This document shows, one piece after another, positions 8,655 through 17,202 of a stretch of 53,159 bases of DNA; positions within the stretch are counted from its first letter, which is position 1; every line of letters starts with the position of its first letter. Origin of the DNA: CAZVRZ01 sp964629965 (GTDB taxonomy: Bacteria; Chloroflexota; Anaerolineae; Anaerolineales; UBA4823); contig CAZVRZ010000017.1 in the NCBI GenBank assembly GCA_964629965.1, forward strand, positions 1-53,159, read 5' to 3'. The notes under the pieces are model-generated. The model searched no databases. It saw only the letters and a list, made by a program, of their open reading frames with translations, and was not told the DNA's origin. A program made the translations under genes and the position numbers.

Positions 8655-11600
8655 TTACCGCTTGAGCAGCGGCAAGAACACGCTGCGCGCCAACTGCGAC
8701 AACCGGTAGATTTGCGAAGGGATATTGTCGCCAGTCGCCAGAGGTAGGTTGCGCAGCGTCTTGGCGGCATCATCTCCTGCAGCAGTGATGGCATCTGGAA
8801 GCGCCTCGTCCAGGCTGACCGCCACCGCCAGGTCATAGAAGGCAAAGTCATACCCGTACACTTCTAGCCAGTAGAAACCCGCCACCGGAGCGGTCACATT
8901 CAACGATTCGTTCAGCCCGGCATCATTAGCCGAATACCAGTAGGGACGGGTGGGATAATCGGGCGGCCAGATGTACAGATCGGCGTCACTGGTGCTGTAC
9001 TGATTGGTGAGGTTGGCGGCGATGGTCTCTCCCGTCTGGCGTTCGAACAGGAACAGGTTTGATTCGCCCGCTCCCACAAAGCTATCAGGCTCGATATAGT
9101 TCACGATCACGCTGCCCGGCTCCTCGCACAAGTTTTCCTGTCCATCGGCCACCCACACATCCACCCACCTCGGCCCGCTGAAGTAATCCATACCTAGCGA
9201 ATAATGGTTCACGCTGCCGGCCTGGAAGCGCCGCCAGCCGCTGTCTTGCGTTACCAGCCATGCCCGCACCGCCGGGAAATATTCCCACACCACATAATCT
9301 ACCCATGCCACCCCAGAGCCGCCCGCATCGCTGGCCTGCACCAGTATCTCAGCGTGCGGCGTATACACTACGTCCGGCCCAGTGACCGAAGTCACCACCG
9401 GCGGCGTGGAGTCCACCGGCGGCGCAGGCTGCACCTGCACCCAGTTGTGGTACAGGTTGTTGCTATTATCCAGCTCAGCGATCGCATTCTGCGGATCGAT
9501 CACCGCGTACAATTCCTGCGATCCAGCCTGTGCCGGCGTCCAATTCACCGAAACCACCTGCCAGCCGCTGGTCTTCAAGCCGGCCGCCACTGCCGAATTA
9601 ATCAATGTGCCCTGGCTGGCGGGATCGTTCAGGCCGGCTGCACCCACGTAAAAGCGTACTGTGATATTGTTGAGCGCCGCAGAGCCTCCCAGGCGGCGCA
9701 AGGTGAACCATACCTTGGTTGCCTGTCCCACCGTCTCGTTGAAGTTTTCCGAGGTTAGCTCATAATCATAGCCGTACAGATCGTCCTGTACTGTTGGAGA
9801 AACGGGGTCAACCGTCATGGCGGTGTAGCTCGCCGCCAGGGTGCCCTTGCTCCAACCCGGGTTAAGCACGCTCACATCGTATATGCCGGCGACCAATCCG
9901 CCGGGAAAATGGGCGGTGAGATGGGTCGAGTCGACAAAACTGGTTTGGATGGCATTGATCGTGCCCAGGCGGGCGATCGCCCCCACCTGGAAGTTGCTGC
10001 CGTAGATCTCTACCTGGCTCACCAGGCTGGCATCGCCCTGCTCTGGCTGGATCGATTTCACCACCGGCGCAGGCTGCACAACGCCGGGCGGCGTAGTAGG
10101 CGTTGGCGCTGGGGTAGGTTCAGCGCCGCCCGCCAGGGCGCAGGTAGGCCCGCCGCCCTGCATGGGATGGACTGTGCCTCCGGAAACCAGGTTGAAACTG
10201 GTCGAGGCCCGCACGCCTTTGGCGATCGCCGTGATCTCATAATAGCCGTCTGCAGCCCCACCGGTCAACAGCACTGCCGGGAAGAAACCGTCCGGCCCAT
10301 TGGTAACAGTGCAGAACCCGTTCCCATTCGCTTTGAGCAGCACCAACTCGTTGGCCGGAAAGTTTGCTCCCACCAGCCGCAGCGGGCTGCCTGGAGCAGC
10401 CGTGTCGTGGTTGATGCGCAGCTCAGGCTGCGGGCCAAAGCCCAACACCAGCGTTGGGCGGTTGTTCTGGTGGGTGCGCCCGTCGCCGAGCTGCCCGTAT
10501 TGGTTGCTGCCCCAGCAAGACATTCCCTGGGCATTCAGCGCGCAGGAATAATCATAGCCGGGCGAGACCTGCGTCACGCCGCTTAGATCGGATATCTTGT
10601 AGGGTGTGCTGACAGAACCCACCGTCCCGCCCCAACAGTACACCTCGCCGCCCTTGACCGCGCAGGCCCTTTTTTCGCCGGTCGAGATCGCCGTCACCCC
10701 GCTGGTCAGCCCGCTCACCTGCCCGGGCGTGCTGTGGTTGGTCAGGCTGCCATCGCCAAGCTGACCCGCATCGTTGCGCCCCCAGCAGCGCGCCGAGCCA
10801 TTCACCACCGCACAGGAGAACTCAACCCCGGTAGCAATGGCCGTCACACCGCTGCTCAGACCGGTCACAGCCACCGGGCTGGTGTAGCGGTCATTCACGC
10901 CCGAAACCCCGTTGCCAAGCTGGCCATAGTAAGCCGAGCCCCAACACTGGGCCGCGCCGTTGACCACCGCGCACGAGTGATTACCGCCCGCAGCGATATC
11001 GGTCACGCCGCCGGCCAGCCCTACCACCTGCTGCGGAGTCGGCTCGCCATTAATCACGCCCGATTGACCGTTGCCGAGCTGTCCCACGTAATTGCCACCC
11101 CAGCACCAGGCTCCGCCATTAGCAACCGCGCAGGAATGCGGTTGGTCGGCCCAGGGCACTACGGAAACCTTGCTCACACCGCTCAAGCCACTCACCTGGC
11201 TGGGAGTAGAGGCATCTTCGCGAGTACCATTGCCAAGTTGCCCAAAATTGTTGCGCCCCCAGCACCAGGCCGCACCGTTGACCACTGCGCAGGTATTAGC
11301 GCCTGCCGCTACCTGGGTTGTTCCGCTGGTGATACCATTGACCGGTTGGGGCAGCGAATAACTCATGTCTTTCGCTTCACCGATCCCCAACGAGCCGGCG
11401 CCGTTCAGGCCCCAGCAATACAGCGCCCCGCCAGTGGTAAAGGCACAGGCGTAATTGTTGCTGCTGGTCATCCCACCCAGGGTTTGCCCGCTCAGCGCCA
11501 CCACCGGCCAGGGCCGCGTAGCCCAGGTGGCCGTGCCGATGCCAAGTTGGCCGCTGCCATCCGAGCCCCAACACCACACCCGCCCGTTGACATCTGTACA

Positions 11601-12650
11601 GGTATGGTACAGGCCGGCTTCTACCGCGCTCGCCCCACTCTCAAAGCCCGGCACGACTGCGGACGTGATGCGTGAGACATTGGTGCCGTCGCCCAGCTCG
11701 CCGGCGCCGTTGCTGCCCAGGCACTTCACCTGCCCGCCGGTATGCAGCGTGCACAGATGGTCAACTCCCATCGTCAGGGCGGTCACACCGCTCTCCAGCC
11801 CCGCCATAGCCTGGGGTGTATTCGTAAACAGGCTCATCAACAATCCCCAGCACTTCACCTGGCCGCTTTCCAACAAGGCGCAGGTGGAATAATTACCCGC
11901 CGCCACATCCAACACCCCGTGATCCAGGCCGACCACATCCTGCGGCGTGGGAGTGTCTGCGCTACTGCCACTCTGACCGTTGCCCAATGAGCCGTAGTAG
12001 TTATATCCCCAACATTTGAGCGCTCCGCTGTTGAGCAGTGCGCAGGTGTGCGCCCCACCGCCCACTACCTTGCGCACGCCAGACAGCCCGGCCACATCCA
12101 CCGGCGTCCAAGAGGAACTGCCCGATGGCAGGCCAACCTGGTAGTTGGCGTTCAATCCCCAACACTGCACCCCGCCACTGCTCAGCACGGCGCAGGTGTG
12201 GCTGTAGCCCAAGCCCAGCGAGCTGACCGCCCCGCCCAAGCCGGTCACATTCACCGGTGTCTGGCGGAATTGACTCGTCCCATCGCCGACTTGCCCGTTC
12301 AGGTTTAATCCCCAACACATCACCCCGTTGGATGGAGTAATCACACAGGTATGGGTGCTGCTTGCCTGCAGGCCGCGCACGCCCGCCGGCAGGCCGCTGA
12401 CCGCCACCGGGATCGAGCGATCGGTGTATTGCGGCACGCCGATGGTCCCTAGATAACCCCAACAGCGCACCGCGCCATCCACCAGCACGCAGGTATGGCT
12501 GCTGCCGGCCGCCAGCGAGCTTACCGGCGAGGCATCTTCCTCCGCCAGTGCCAACCCAGCGGTTGTAACTATCACTATCAACCCCGCCAGCCCGGCGAAC
12601 AACAACCGCCGTCCAATTTTAATCCGGTGAAACGCATTCAGAATACTCAT
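8655..12650 (-). CDS. Large secreted RCC1-repeat protein with IPT, CARDB and C-terminal domains
   Basis: This 1331-residue protein begins with a Sec signal peptide (FAGLAGLIVIVTTAGLALA). About 750 residues then hold 14 RCC1-type repeats, each marked by a CWG motif and a GQLGDG/GNG turn; 14 equals two seven-bladed propellers. Next come an Ig-like segment, an IPT/TIG domain (IYGSNFQVGA), a CARDB domain (about 1000-1110), an Ig-like domain after DSTPPVVTSV and a domain resembling bacterial pre-peptidase C-terminal domains (DADLYIW...GFYWLEVYGYD). The protein ends VFLPLLKR, like another secreted protein here. GGAGG precedes the start. It is probably a surface binding protein; no enzyme motif is visible. 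Confidence 0.85.
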   Translation of the reverse strand: MSILNAFHRIKIGRRLLFAGLAGLIVIVTTAGLALAEEDASPVSSLAAGSSHTCVLVDGAVRCWGYLGTIGVPQYTDRSIPVAVSGLPAGVRGLQASSTHTCVITPSNGVMCWGLNLNGQVGDGTSQFRQTPVNVTGLGGAVSSLGLGYSHTCAVLSSGGVQCWGLNANYQVGLPSGSSSWTPVDVAGLSGVRKVVGGGAHTCALLNSGALKCWGYNYYGSLGNGQSGSSADTPTPQDVVGLDHGVLDVAAGNYSTCALLESGQVKCWGLLMSLFTNTPQAMAGLESGVTALTMGVDHLCTLHTGGQVKCLGSNGAGELGDGTNVSRITSAVVPGFESGASAVEAGLYHTCTDVNGRVWCWGSDGSGQLGIGTATWATRPWPVVALSGQTLGGMTSSNNYACAFTTGGALYCWGLNGAGSLGIGEAKDMSYSLPQPVNGITSGTTQVAAGANTCAVVNGAAWCWGRNNFGQLGNGTREDASTPSQVSGLSGVSKVSVVPWADQPHSCAVANGGAWCWGGNYVGQLGNGQSGVINGEPTPQQVVGLAGGVTDIAAGGNHSCAVVNGAAQCWGSAYYGQLGNGVSGVNDRYTSPVAVTGLSSGVTAIATGVEFSCAVVNGSARCWGRNDAGQLGDGSLTNHSTPGQVSGLTSGVTAISTGEKRACAVKGGEVYCWGGTVGSVSTPYKISDLSGVTQVSPGYDYSCALNAQGMSCWGSNQYGQLGDGRTHQNNRPTLVLGFGPQPELRINHDTAAPGSPLRLVGANFPANELVLLKANGNGFCTVTNGPDGFFPAVLLTGGAADGYYEITAIAKGVRASTSFNLVSGGTVHPMQGGGPTCALAGGAEPTPAPTPTTPPGVVQPAPVVKSIQPEQGDASLVSQVEIYGSNFQVGAIARLGTINAIQTSFVDSTHLTAHFPGGLVAGIYDVSVLNPGWSKGTLAASYTAMTVDPVSPTVQDDLYGYDYELTSENFNETVGQATKVWFTLRRLGGSAALNNITVRFYVGAAGLNDPASQGTLINSAVAAGLKTSGWQVVSVNWTPAQAGSQELYAVIDPQNAIAELDNSNNLYHNWVQVQPAPPVDSTPPVVTSVTGPDVVYTPHAEILVQASDAGGSGVAWVDYVVWEYFPAVRAWLVTQDSGWRRFQAGSVNHYSLGMDYFSGPRWVDVWVADGQENLCEEPGSVIVNYIEPDSFVGAGESNLFLFERQTGETIAANLTNQYSTSDADLYIWPPDYPTRPYWYSANDAGLNESLNVTAPVAGFYWLEVYGYDFAFYDLAVAVSLDEALPDAITAAGDDAAKTLRNLPLATGDNIPSQIYRLSQLARSVFLPLLKR

Positions 12651-12768
12651 TGCGGCCTCCCTGGTACCCTAACACCTTTAATACTGATAGTTATCTCAGC
12701 TTATTCTACTACTGCTTGGTCAACCCGGCAAATGTTGCGATTTACTTTCCTTTTAAGATAATCTCGTG

Positions 12769-13674
12769 TTACTCTCTCTTCCCTCGCTCCGAAAGATACA
12801 TCCCTGCCAGGATGAAAGCCACGCCCAGCACGGCCAGCAGCGTGATCTTTTCGTGCAAAAACAACGCCGCAGCAATGATCGTGATCACCGGAGACAGGTA
12901 GATATACACGCTGGTCCTGACCGGGCCCAAAACCCCCACGGCGTAGTTCCAGGTGACAAAGCACAGCGCCGAGGCGCCCACCCCCAGGAAGAGCAGGTGA
13001 AACAGGTTGCTCGGCACAGCCAATCGCTCCAGGCCCAGGCGGAAGTCGAACAGCGGCAGTACCGGCAGCAGGAACAGCAGGCCGTAAGTGAAAACCTTGC
13101 GCGTCACCACCACTGCCGCCGCCTGCTGCTGCAGGCTGATCTTCTTCACCAGCACCGAGTAACAGGCCCACACGCTCGCCGCCAGGATGGACAGCACATC
13201 GCCCAACGGATTCAGCTTGAGGATATAGCTGCCGTTGAAAGCGATCAGGATAATGCCCGCCATGGCAATTGCAAAGCCAACGAAAAAGTTTGCTTTTAAC
13301 GGCTCGTCTTTCAAGAAGAAACGCGCTGCCAGGGCGGTCAGCAGCGGCGCAACCGACACCAGCACGCTCACGTTCGAGGCCTGGGTGTAAGCCAGGGCCG
13401 TATTCTGGAACAAGAAGTACAAAGTCACCCCGCACAACCCGGCCCCCATATACAGCAGCTCCGCACGCCAGGAGCCCGCCTCCGGCCGCTTGAACCTCAG
13501 CCGGGGCAGGCTGGCGATGAACAGTGCCAACAAAGCCAGCGCCAGCCGGAAGAACATGATCTCGACCGGCGAAAAGGGCGCCAACAGCATCTTGATCGAA
13601 ATAAAGGTAATCCCCCAGATAAAGATCGTCAAAGCAGCCGCCAGGTGGCCCAGGGTAATCTTGCGCGTGTCCAT
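12769..13674 (-). CDS. EamA-family drug/metabolite transporter (DMT)
   Basis: The 301-residue protein has ten predicted membrane helices in two EamA halves, starting with FIWGITFISIKMLL and containing the typical second-half signature around ASVWACYSVLVKK and SPVITIIAAALFLHEK. Such carriers usually export amino acids or other small metabolites; the substrate is not predictable. A longer overlapping frame on the same strand (12701-13843) is out of frame and does not encode these features. It is divergent from rpmF, with 142 bases between the starts. Confidence 0.85.
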   Translation of the reverse strand: MDTRKITLGHLAAALTIFIWGITFISIKMLLAPFSPVEIMFFRLALALLALFIASLPRLRFKRPEAGSWRAELLYMGAGLCGVTLYFLFQNTALAYTQASNVSVLVSVAPLLTALAARFFLKDEPLKANFFVGFAIAMAGIILIAFNGSYILKLNPLGDVLSILAASVWACYSVLVKKISLQQQAAAVVVTRKVFTYGLLFLLPVLPLFDFRLGLERLAVPSNLFHLLFLGVGASALCFVTWNYAVGVLGPVRTSVYIYLSPVITIIAAALFLHEKITLLAVLGVAFILAGMYLSERGKRE

Positions 13675-13711
13675 AAGCCGCAGTTATACCACAAAAGTTA
13701 TCGTTTTCCCC

Positions 13712-13740
13712 TTGACATCCGGCCCGCTCACACGTATAAT
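13712..13740 (+). promoter_or_regulatory. Consensus sigma-70-type promoter of rpmF
   Basis: A perfect TTGACA (13712-13717) and a perfect TATAAT (13735-13740) are separated by exactly 17 bases. Transcription should begin near 13747, leaving a leader of about 70 bases before the rpmF ATG at 13817. It probably drives rpmF and, by read-through, fabD. Confidence 0.9.
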
Positions 13741-13747
13741 CCCTTCG

Positions 13748-13764
13748 CCTGCCCAATGGGCAGG
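13748..13764 (+). promoter_or_regulatory. 5' leader hairpin at the predicted rpmF transcript start
   Basis: A 7-bp perfect stem, CCTGCCC/GGGCAGG, closes a 3-base loop (AAT) at the predicted +1 of the rpmF transcript and is followed by a T-rich stretch. It could stabilise the 5' end, act as an attenuator or bind a ribosomal protein. Only the fold itself is visible. Confidence 0.5.
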
Positions 13765-13816
13765 TCTTCTTATGATATTTTAACGGGTTATTGGAACCAG
13801 AAACAGGAGTAAGCTC

Positions 13817-14005
13817 ATGCCCCCACAGCCAAAGCGCAAACACTCATCCGGTCGTCGCGATCGCCGTCGTGCACATGACGCCCTAACGGCAGCCAACCTG
13901 GTGCAGTGCAGCAATTGCGGCGAAATGCGCCTGCCGCATCGTGTCTGCCCCAAGTGCGGCCATTACAAAGGTCGTGAAGTCATCGAGGTTGAGGAAAAGA
14001 AGTAA
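13817..14005 (+). CDS. rpmF: 50S ribosomal protein L32
   Basis: The 62-residue basic protein starts MPPQPKRKHSSGRRDRRRAH and carries a zinc ribbon made of CSNC (Cys31, Cys34) and CPKC (Cys44, Cys47). This is the zinc-binding form of L32, a component of the large ribosomal subunit. Length is normal. CAGGAG precedes the start. In many bacteria a yceD/DUF177 gene lies just upstream; none is present here. FabD follows after a hairpin. Confidence 0.97.
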   Translation: MPPQPKRKHSSGRRDRRRAHDALTAANLVQCSNCGEMRLPHRVCPKCGHYKGREVIEVEEKK

Positions 14006-14011
14006 GCCTTC

Positions 14012-14034
14012 CGGGCCGTGAGATCCACGGCCCG
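14012..14034 (+). terminator. Hairpin between rpmF and fabD (terminator or attenuator)
   Basis: A 9-bp GC-rich stem, CGGGCCGTG/CACGGCCCG, with a 5-base loop lies seven bases after the rpmF stop and is followed by AACGTTTTAAAT. The T run is short, so it is likely a partial terminator that lowers fabD expression relative to rpmF rather than a complete stop. Confidence 0.6.
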
Positions 14035-14059
14035 AACGTTTTAAATCCTGGAGGTACGC

Positions 14060-14998
14060 ATGGAACCGTCACAAACCGCTTTCGTCTTTCCCGGGCAAGG
14101 TTCGCAGGCGCTTGGCATGGGGCGCGCCCTGGCCGATTCCTTCCCCACGGCCAGCGCCGTGTTCGCCCAGGCTGACGAGATCCTGGGATTTGCCCTTTCC
14201 AATATCGCCTGGGAAGGGCCGGAAGAGGCTCTCAACGACACGCTCAATACCCAGCCGGCCTTGCTGGCCCATTCGGTGGCCGCACTGCGCATCTTCCAGG
14301 AGCAGCACCCCGGCTTCCAACCAGCCTTTGTCGCCGGGCACTCCATGGGCGAACTGAGCGCCCTGGTGGCCTGCGGAGCGCTGCCCTTCGCCGAGGCCCT
14401 CAAGCTGGCCCGCGAACGCGGCCGCCTGATGAAACAGGCCGGCGAACTTCGCCCCGGCGGCATGGCTGCCATCCTGGGGCTGGATATCCCTACCCTCGAC
14501 AGGCTGTGCGCCGAAGCCAGCACCACCGCAGAGATCGTGCAGGTGGCCAACGACAACTGCCCGGGGCAGGTGGTCATCTCTGGCGATAACGCCGCCCTCG
14601 ACCGGGCGCTGGCGCTGGCCCAATCCGCCGGTGCGCGGCGCGCCATGCGCCTGGCAGTCAGCATCGCCGCCCACTCGCCGCTCATGGCGCACGCCCAAGA
14701 AGGCTTCAACCAGGCCGTGCAGAGCGCCCCCTTCCGCAATCCCCATTTACCGCTGGTGGGCAACGTCAGCGCCGAGCCGCTTTCCAGCGCCGACCAGATC
14801 CGCACCGACCTGCAAGGGCAACTGCGCAACCGGGTGCGTTGGACCGAGTCGGTGCAGTTCATGGCCAGCCACGGTGTGACCACCTTCATTGAAATGGGCT
14901 CGGGCAGCGTATTGGTCGGCCTGATCAAGAGGATCGCTCGCGAAGCTGCCGGGCTGGTGCTGGGTGCACCGGTCGACTTAGAGAAACTCCTCGCCTGA
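14060..14998 (+). CDS. fabD: Malonyl-CoA:ACP transacylase
   Basis: FabD transfers malonyl from CoA to acyl carrier protein to start fatty acid elongation. The protein begins FVFPGQGSQALGMG, has the nucleophilic Ser in GHSMGELSAL and the catalytic His in SIAAHSPLM. At 312 residues the length is normal. The GGAGG site lies just before ATG 14060. FabG follows after 217 bases; fabH, acpP and fabF are not in this window, so the fab genes are split compared with the classic plsX-fabH-fabD-fabG-acpP order. Confidence 0.96.
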   Translation: MEPSQTAFVFPGQGSQALGMGRALADSFPTASAVFAQADEILGFALSNIAWEGPEEALNDTLNTQPALLAHSVAALRIFQEQHPGFQPAFVAGHSMGELSALVACGALPFAEALKLARERGRLMKQAGELRPGGMAAILGLDIPTLDRLCAEASTTAEIVQVANDNCPGQVVISGDNAALDRALALAQSAGARRAMRLAVSIAAHSPLMAHAQEGFNQAVQSAPFRNPHLPLVGNVSAEPLSSADQIRTDLQGQLRNRVRWTESVQFMASHGVTTFIEMGSGSVLVGLIKRIAREAAGLVLGAPVDLEKLLA

Positions 14999-15167
14999 GA
15001 ATCTTCCCCGCTCCGCTTTCGTACCCTGCGAGAACCTTGGGTGTTCTTTTCACCAAGAGAAAGGTTTTCTGGGGCATGGCAAGGCGGCAAAGCTGCTCTG
15101 GCATACCTCAACTATTAGAAAAGCGTGCGCCCTGGAATACGAGAAATCTGAAAGCGCCATTTTCAGG

Positions 15168-15173
15168 TATAAT
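15168..15173 (+). promoter_or_regulatory. Candidate -10 element for fabG
   Basis: A TATAAT lies 43 bases upstream of the fabG ATG, within the 217-base fabD-fabG interval. The -35 region is weak. The same interval, at about 15029-15068, holds an imperfect inverted repeat (AACCTT...AAGGTT with CTTGG/CCAAG inside) that might end the fabD transcript. This suggests fabG starts a separate transcription unit. Confidence 0.4.
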
Positions 15174-15215
15174 CAAGGCGCGTGCTTGATCATCTCAGCT
15201 AAAGGAGACTGACAA

Positions 15216-15962
15216 ATGAGCTTCGCAGGTAAAGTCGCTGTTGTAACCGGGGGAGCGCGCGGCATCGGTCGGGCCATCGCCGAGGTGCTGGCCCAGCGCG
15301 GCGCCAGCGTGGTGATCGCCGATCTGCAGGCCGAACTGGCCCAAAGCGCCGCCGCCGAGGTCGCCGCTGCCAGCGGGCAGAAGGTGGTGGCTGTGGCGGT
15401 CGACGTTTCCAGTTTCGCCAGCGCCCAGGCATTGATCGAAAAGATCATGGCCGAATTTGGTCGGGTGGATATCCTGGTGAACAACGCCGGCGTCACCCGC
15501 GACAAGCTGATCATGCGCATGGATGAAAGCGATTGGGATCTGGTCATCGACATCAACTTGAAGGGCGCCTTCAACTGCTGCAAAGCTGTGGTGCGTCCCA
15601 TGATGAAGCAGCACTACGGACGGATCGTCAATATTTCCTCGGTCTCCGGACAGGCCGGGCAGGTGGGCCAGGCCAATTATTCCGCTTCCAAAGCCGGCCT
15701 GATCGGGCTGACCAAGGCATTGGCCCGCGAGCTGGCCTCCCGCCAGGTCACCGTCAATGCCGTTGCCCCCGGCTTCATCCCCACTGCCCTGACCGTTGAC
15801 CTGGCAGCCGATCTAAAAGAAGCCATCCTCAAAGCCACTCCCCTGGGCCGCATGGGCACTCCCGAAGAGATTGCTTATGCCGTGGCCTTCCTGGCCTCCG
15901 ATGAAGCCGCTTTCATCACCGGGCAAGTGCTGGCAGTGGATGGCGGTATGGTTATGATGTAG
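15216..15962 (+). CDS. fabG: 3-oxoacyl-[ACP] reductase
   Basis: This short-chain dehydrogenase reduces 3-oxoacyl-ACP with NADPH in fatty acid elongation. The Rossmann motif TGGARGIGRAIAEVLA, the NNAG motif, the catalytic Ser in ISSVSGQAG and the YSASK pair (Tyr and Lys) are all present. The 248-residue length is standard. AAGGAG precedes the start. Proximity to fabD supports FabG over other SDR enzymes. It probably leads the asp23-nusB-tatBC run. Confidence 0.93.
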   Translation: MSFAGKVAVVTGGARGIGRAIAEVLAQRGASVVIADLQAELAQSAAAEVAAASGQKVVAVAVDVSSFASAQALIEKIMAEFGRVDILVNNAGVTRDKLIMRMDESDWDLVIDINLKGAFNCCKAVVRPMMKQHYGRIVNISSVSGQAGQVGQANYSASKAGLIGLTKALARELASRQVTVNAVAPGFIPTALTVDLAADLKEAILKATPLGRMGTPEEIAYAVAFLASDEAAFITGQVLAVDGGMVMM

Positions 15963-15969
15963 GTGTAGC

Positions 15970-16323
15970 ATGGATGAATTTGAAGGAAAAACTACGATAG
16001 CACCCGAAGTATTGTTAACCATCGCCCGGCTGGCCTCCACCCAGGTGGCAGGCGTCAGCCGCCTGGTGTCCGCCCCTCCCAGCAACATGAGCCGCTTGAT
16101 CAAAGGCCGCCAGCGCGCCGAAGGCATTGGCCTGGAGATCATCGACGATGCCGCCTATGTGGATATTTACGTGGTCCTCAAGAATGAGGTCAACGTGCGC
16201 GAAATCAGCCGCAACATCCAGCGCGAAGTCTCGCGCGCCATTACCGAGATGGTGGGCATGACGGTAGGGCGCGTCAACGTTCACATCGAAGACATCGATT
16301 ACCCTGTGGAGGCTGCAACCTAA
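15970..16323 (+). CDS. Asp23/Gls24 family protein (DUF322)
   Basis: The 117-residue protein matches the Asp23/Gls24 pattern: an N-terminal IAPEVLLTIARLAS helix, a VAGVSRL turn, then YVDIYVVLKNEVNVREI and a C-terminal VGRVNVHIEDIDY strand. In Firmicutes such proteins affect envelope stress and membrane anchoring of partners, but the biochemical role is unclear. It starts seven bases after fabG and ends five bases before nusB, a gene order often seen next to nusB. Confidence 0.88.
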   Translation: MDEFEGKTTIAPEVLLTIARLASTQVAGVSRLVSAPPSNMSRLIKGRQRAEGIGLEIIDDAAYVDIYVVLKNEVNVREISRNIQREVSRAITEMVGMTVGRVNVHIEDIDYPVEAAT

Positions 16324-16328
16324 CCGTT

Positions 16329-16775
16329 ATGAAACCACGCACCAGGGCCCGTGGCATTGCCCTGCAAGCACTTTACGAAATTGATCTAACAGGCCATCCG
16401 GTCGGAGAAGTGCTCGAAGAGCGCCGCTTAGAAGAGACGATCGAAGAGACTCTCTTTAATTTCACCCGTGAAATTGTCATGGGTGTACTGCCAGTTGTCA
16501 AAGAACTGGACCTCACCATTGCCAAACGCGCTCCCGAGTGGCCTTTCGACCAGGTCGCCATCATCGACCGCAACATCTTGCGCATCGCCCTGTGGGAGAT
16601 CGCCGTCAGCGGTAAGACGCCGCTCAAAGTAGCCATCAACGAAGCGGTCGAACTGGCCAAGCTCTATGGTTCCGACAGCTCGCCGCGTTTTGTCAACGGC
16701 GTGCTGGGCAGCCTGGCGCTGCACCTCAACGAGATCATCCAATCCTTCCATCATGGACCCAAGAAAACGGTATGA
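16329..16775 (+). CDS. nusB: Transcription antitermination factor NusB
   Basis: NusB binds boxA RNA together with S10 to promote antitermination in rRNA operons. The 148-residue all-helical protein starts KPRTRARGIALQALYE and contains IDRNILRIALWEI and INEAVELAKLYGSDSSPRFV, the family's most conserved segments. Length is normal. The stop overlaps the tatB start as ATGA, so the genes are coupled. Confidence 0.95.
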   Translation: MKPRTRARGIALQALYEIDLTGHPVGEVLEERRLEETIEETLFNFTREIVMGVLPVVKELDLTIAKRAPEWPFDQVAIIDRNILRIALWEIAVSGKTPLKVAINEAVELAKLYGSDSSPRFVNGVLGSLALHLNEIIQSFHHGPKKTV

Positions 16776-17200
16776 ATATTTTTGGCATCGGCCCGCTCGA
16801 ATTCATGCTGATCCTGCTGCTGGTTGTGCTCATCTTTGGGCCCAAGGACCTGGTCAAAGCCGGGCGCACGCTGGGAAAGTGGCTGCGTAAGCTGGTAAAT
16901 TCGGAAGAATGGACGGTTGTGCGCCAGATTTCGAGCGAGCTGCGCAATGCTCCCAGCAAGCTCATGGAAGAAACCGGCCTGGATGAACTGAAGGAAGAAT
17001 TCTCTGAAGAAAAGCTCAAAGAAAACATGGGCTTGAACGACCTGGAACAGATAGGGAAAGACCTGTCCACCGACATCAAAGACTGGCAAGAAGACATGGA
17101 CGTCACCAAAGACACCGCCGTGGGATCGCAAGAGGGGCGGTCTGTGCCGCAAGCCTCACAATCCCCTGAGACGCCCCACAGCGAAGGAGCCGGCTCCTGA
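16772..17200 (+). CDS. tatB: Sec-independent (Tat) translocase subunit TatB/TatA-like
   Basis: The protein starts with a short membrane helix, FGIGPLEFMLILLLVVLIFGP, followed by an amphipathic helix beginning KDLVKAGRTLGKWLRK. This is the TatA/TatB fold; the FGP hinge, the Glu in the membrane helix and the long 100-residue acidic tail favour TatB, though in a minimal Tat system it may play both roles. The tail is rich in Glu, Asp and Lys and is probably a coiled coil. It overlaps nusB by four bases and precedes tatC by two. Confidence 0.88.
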   Translation: MNIFGIGPLEFMLILLLVVLIFGPKDLVKAGRTLGKWLRKLVNSEEWTVVRQISSELRNAPSKLMEETGLDELKEEFSEEKLKENMGLNDLEQIGKDLSTDIKDWQEDMDVTKDTAVGSQEGRSVPQASQSPETPHSEGAGS

Positions 17201-17202
17201 CC

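Noticed and set aside
8655..12650. Regularly spaced repeats as a possible CRISPR array
   Set aside because: Spacing is about 150 bases, repeats are degenerate and all encode RCC1 blades in one frame.
12701..13843. Minus-strand frame of 380 codons over the EamA transporter
   Set aside because: The overlapping frame at 12769-13674 encodes a complete ten-helix transporter; the longer frame has no family pattern and also crosses the rpmF promoter.
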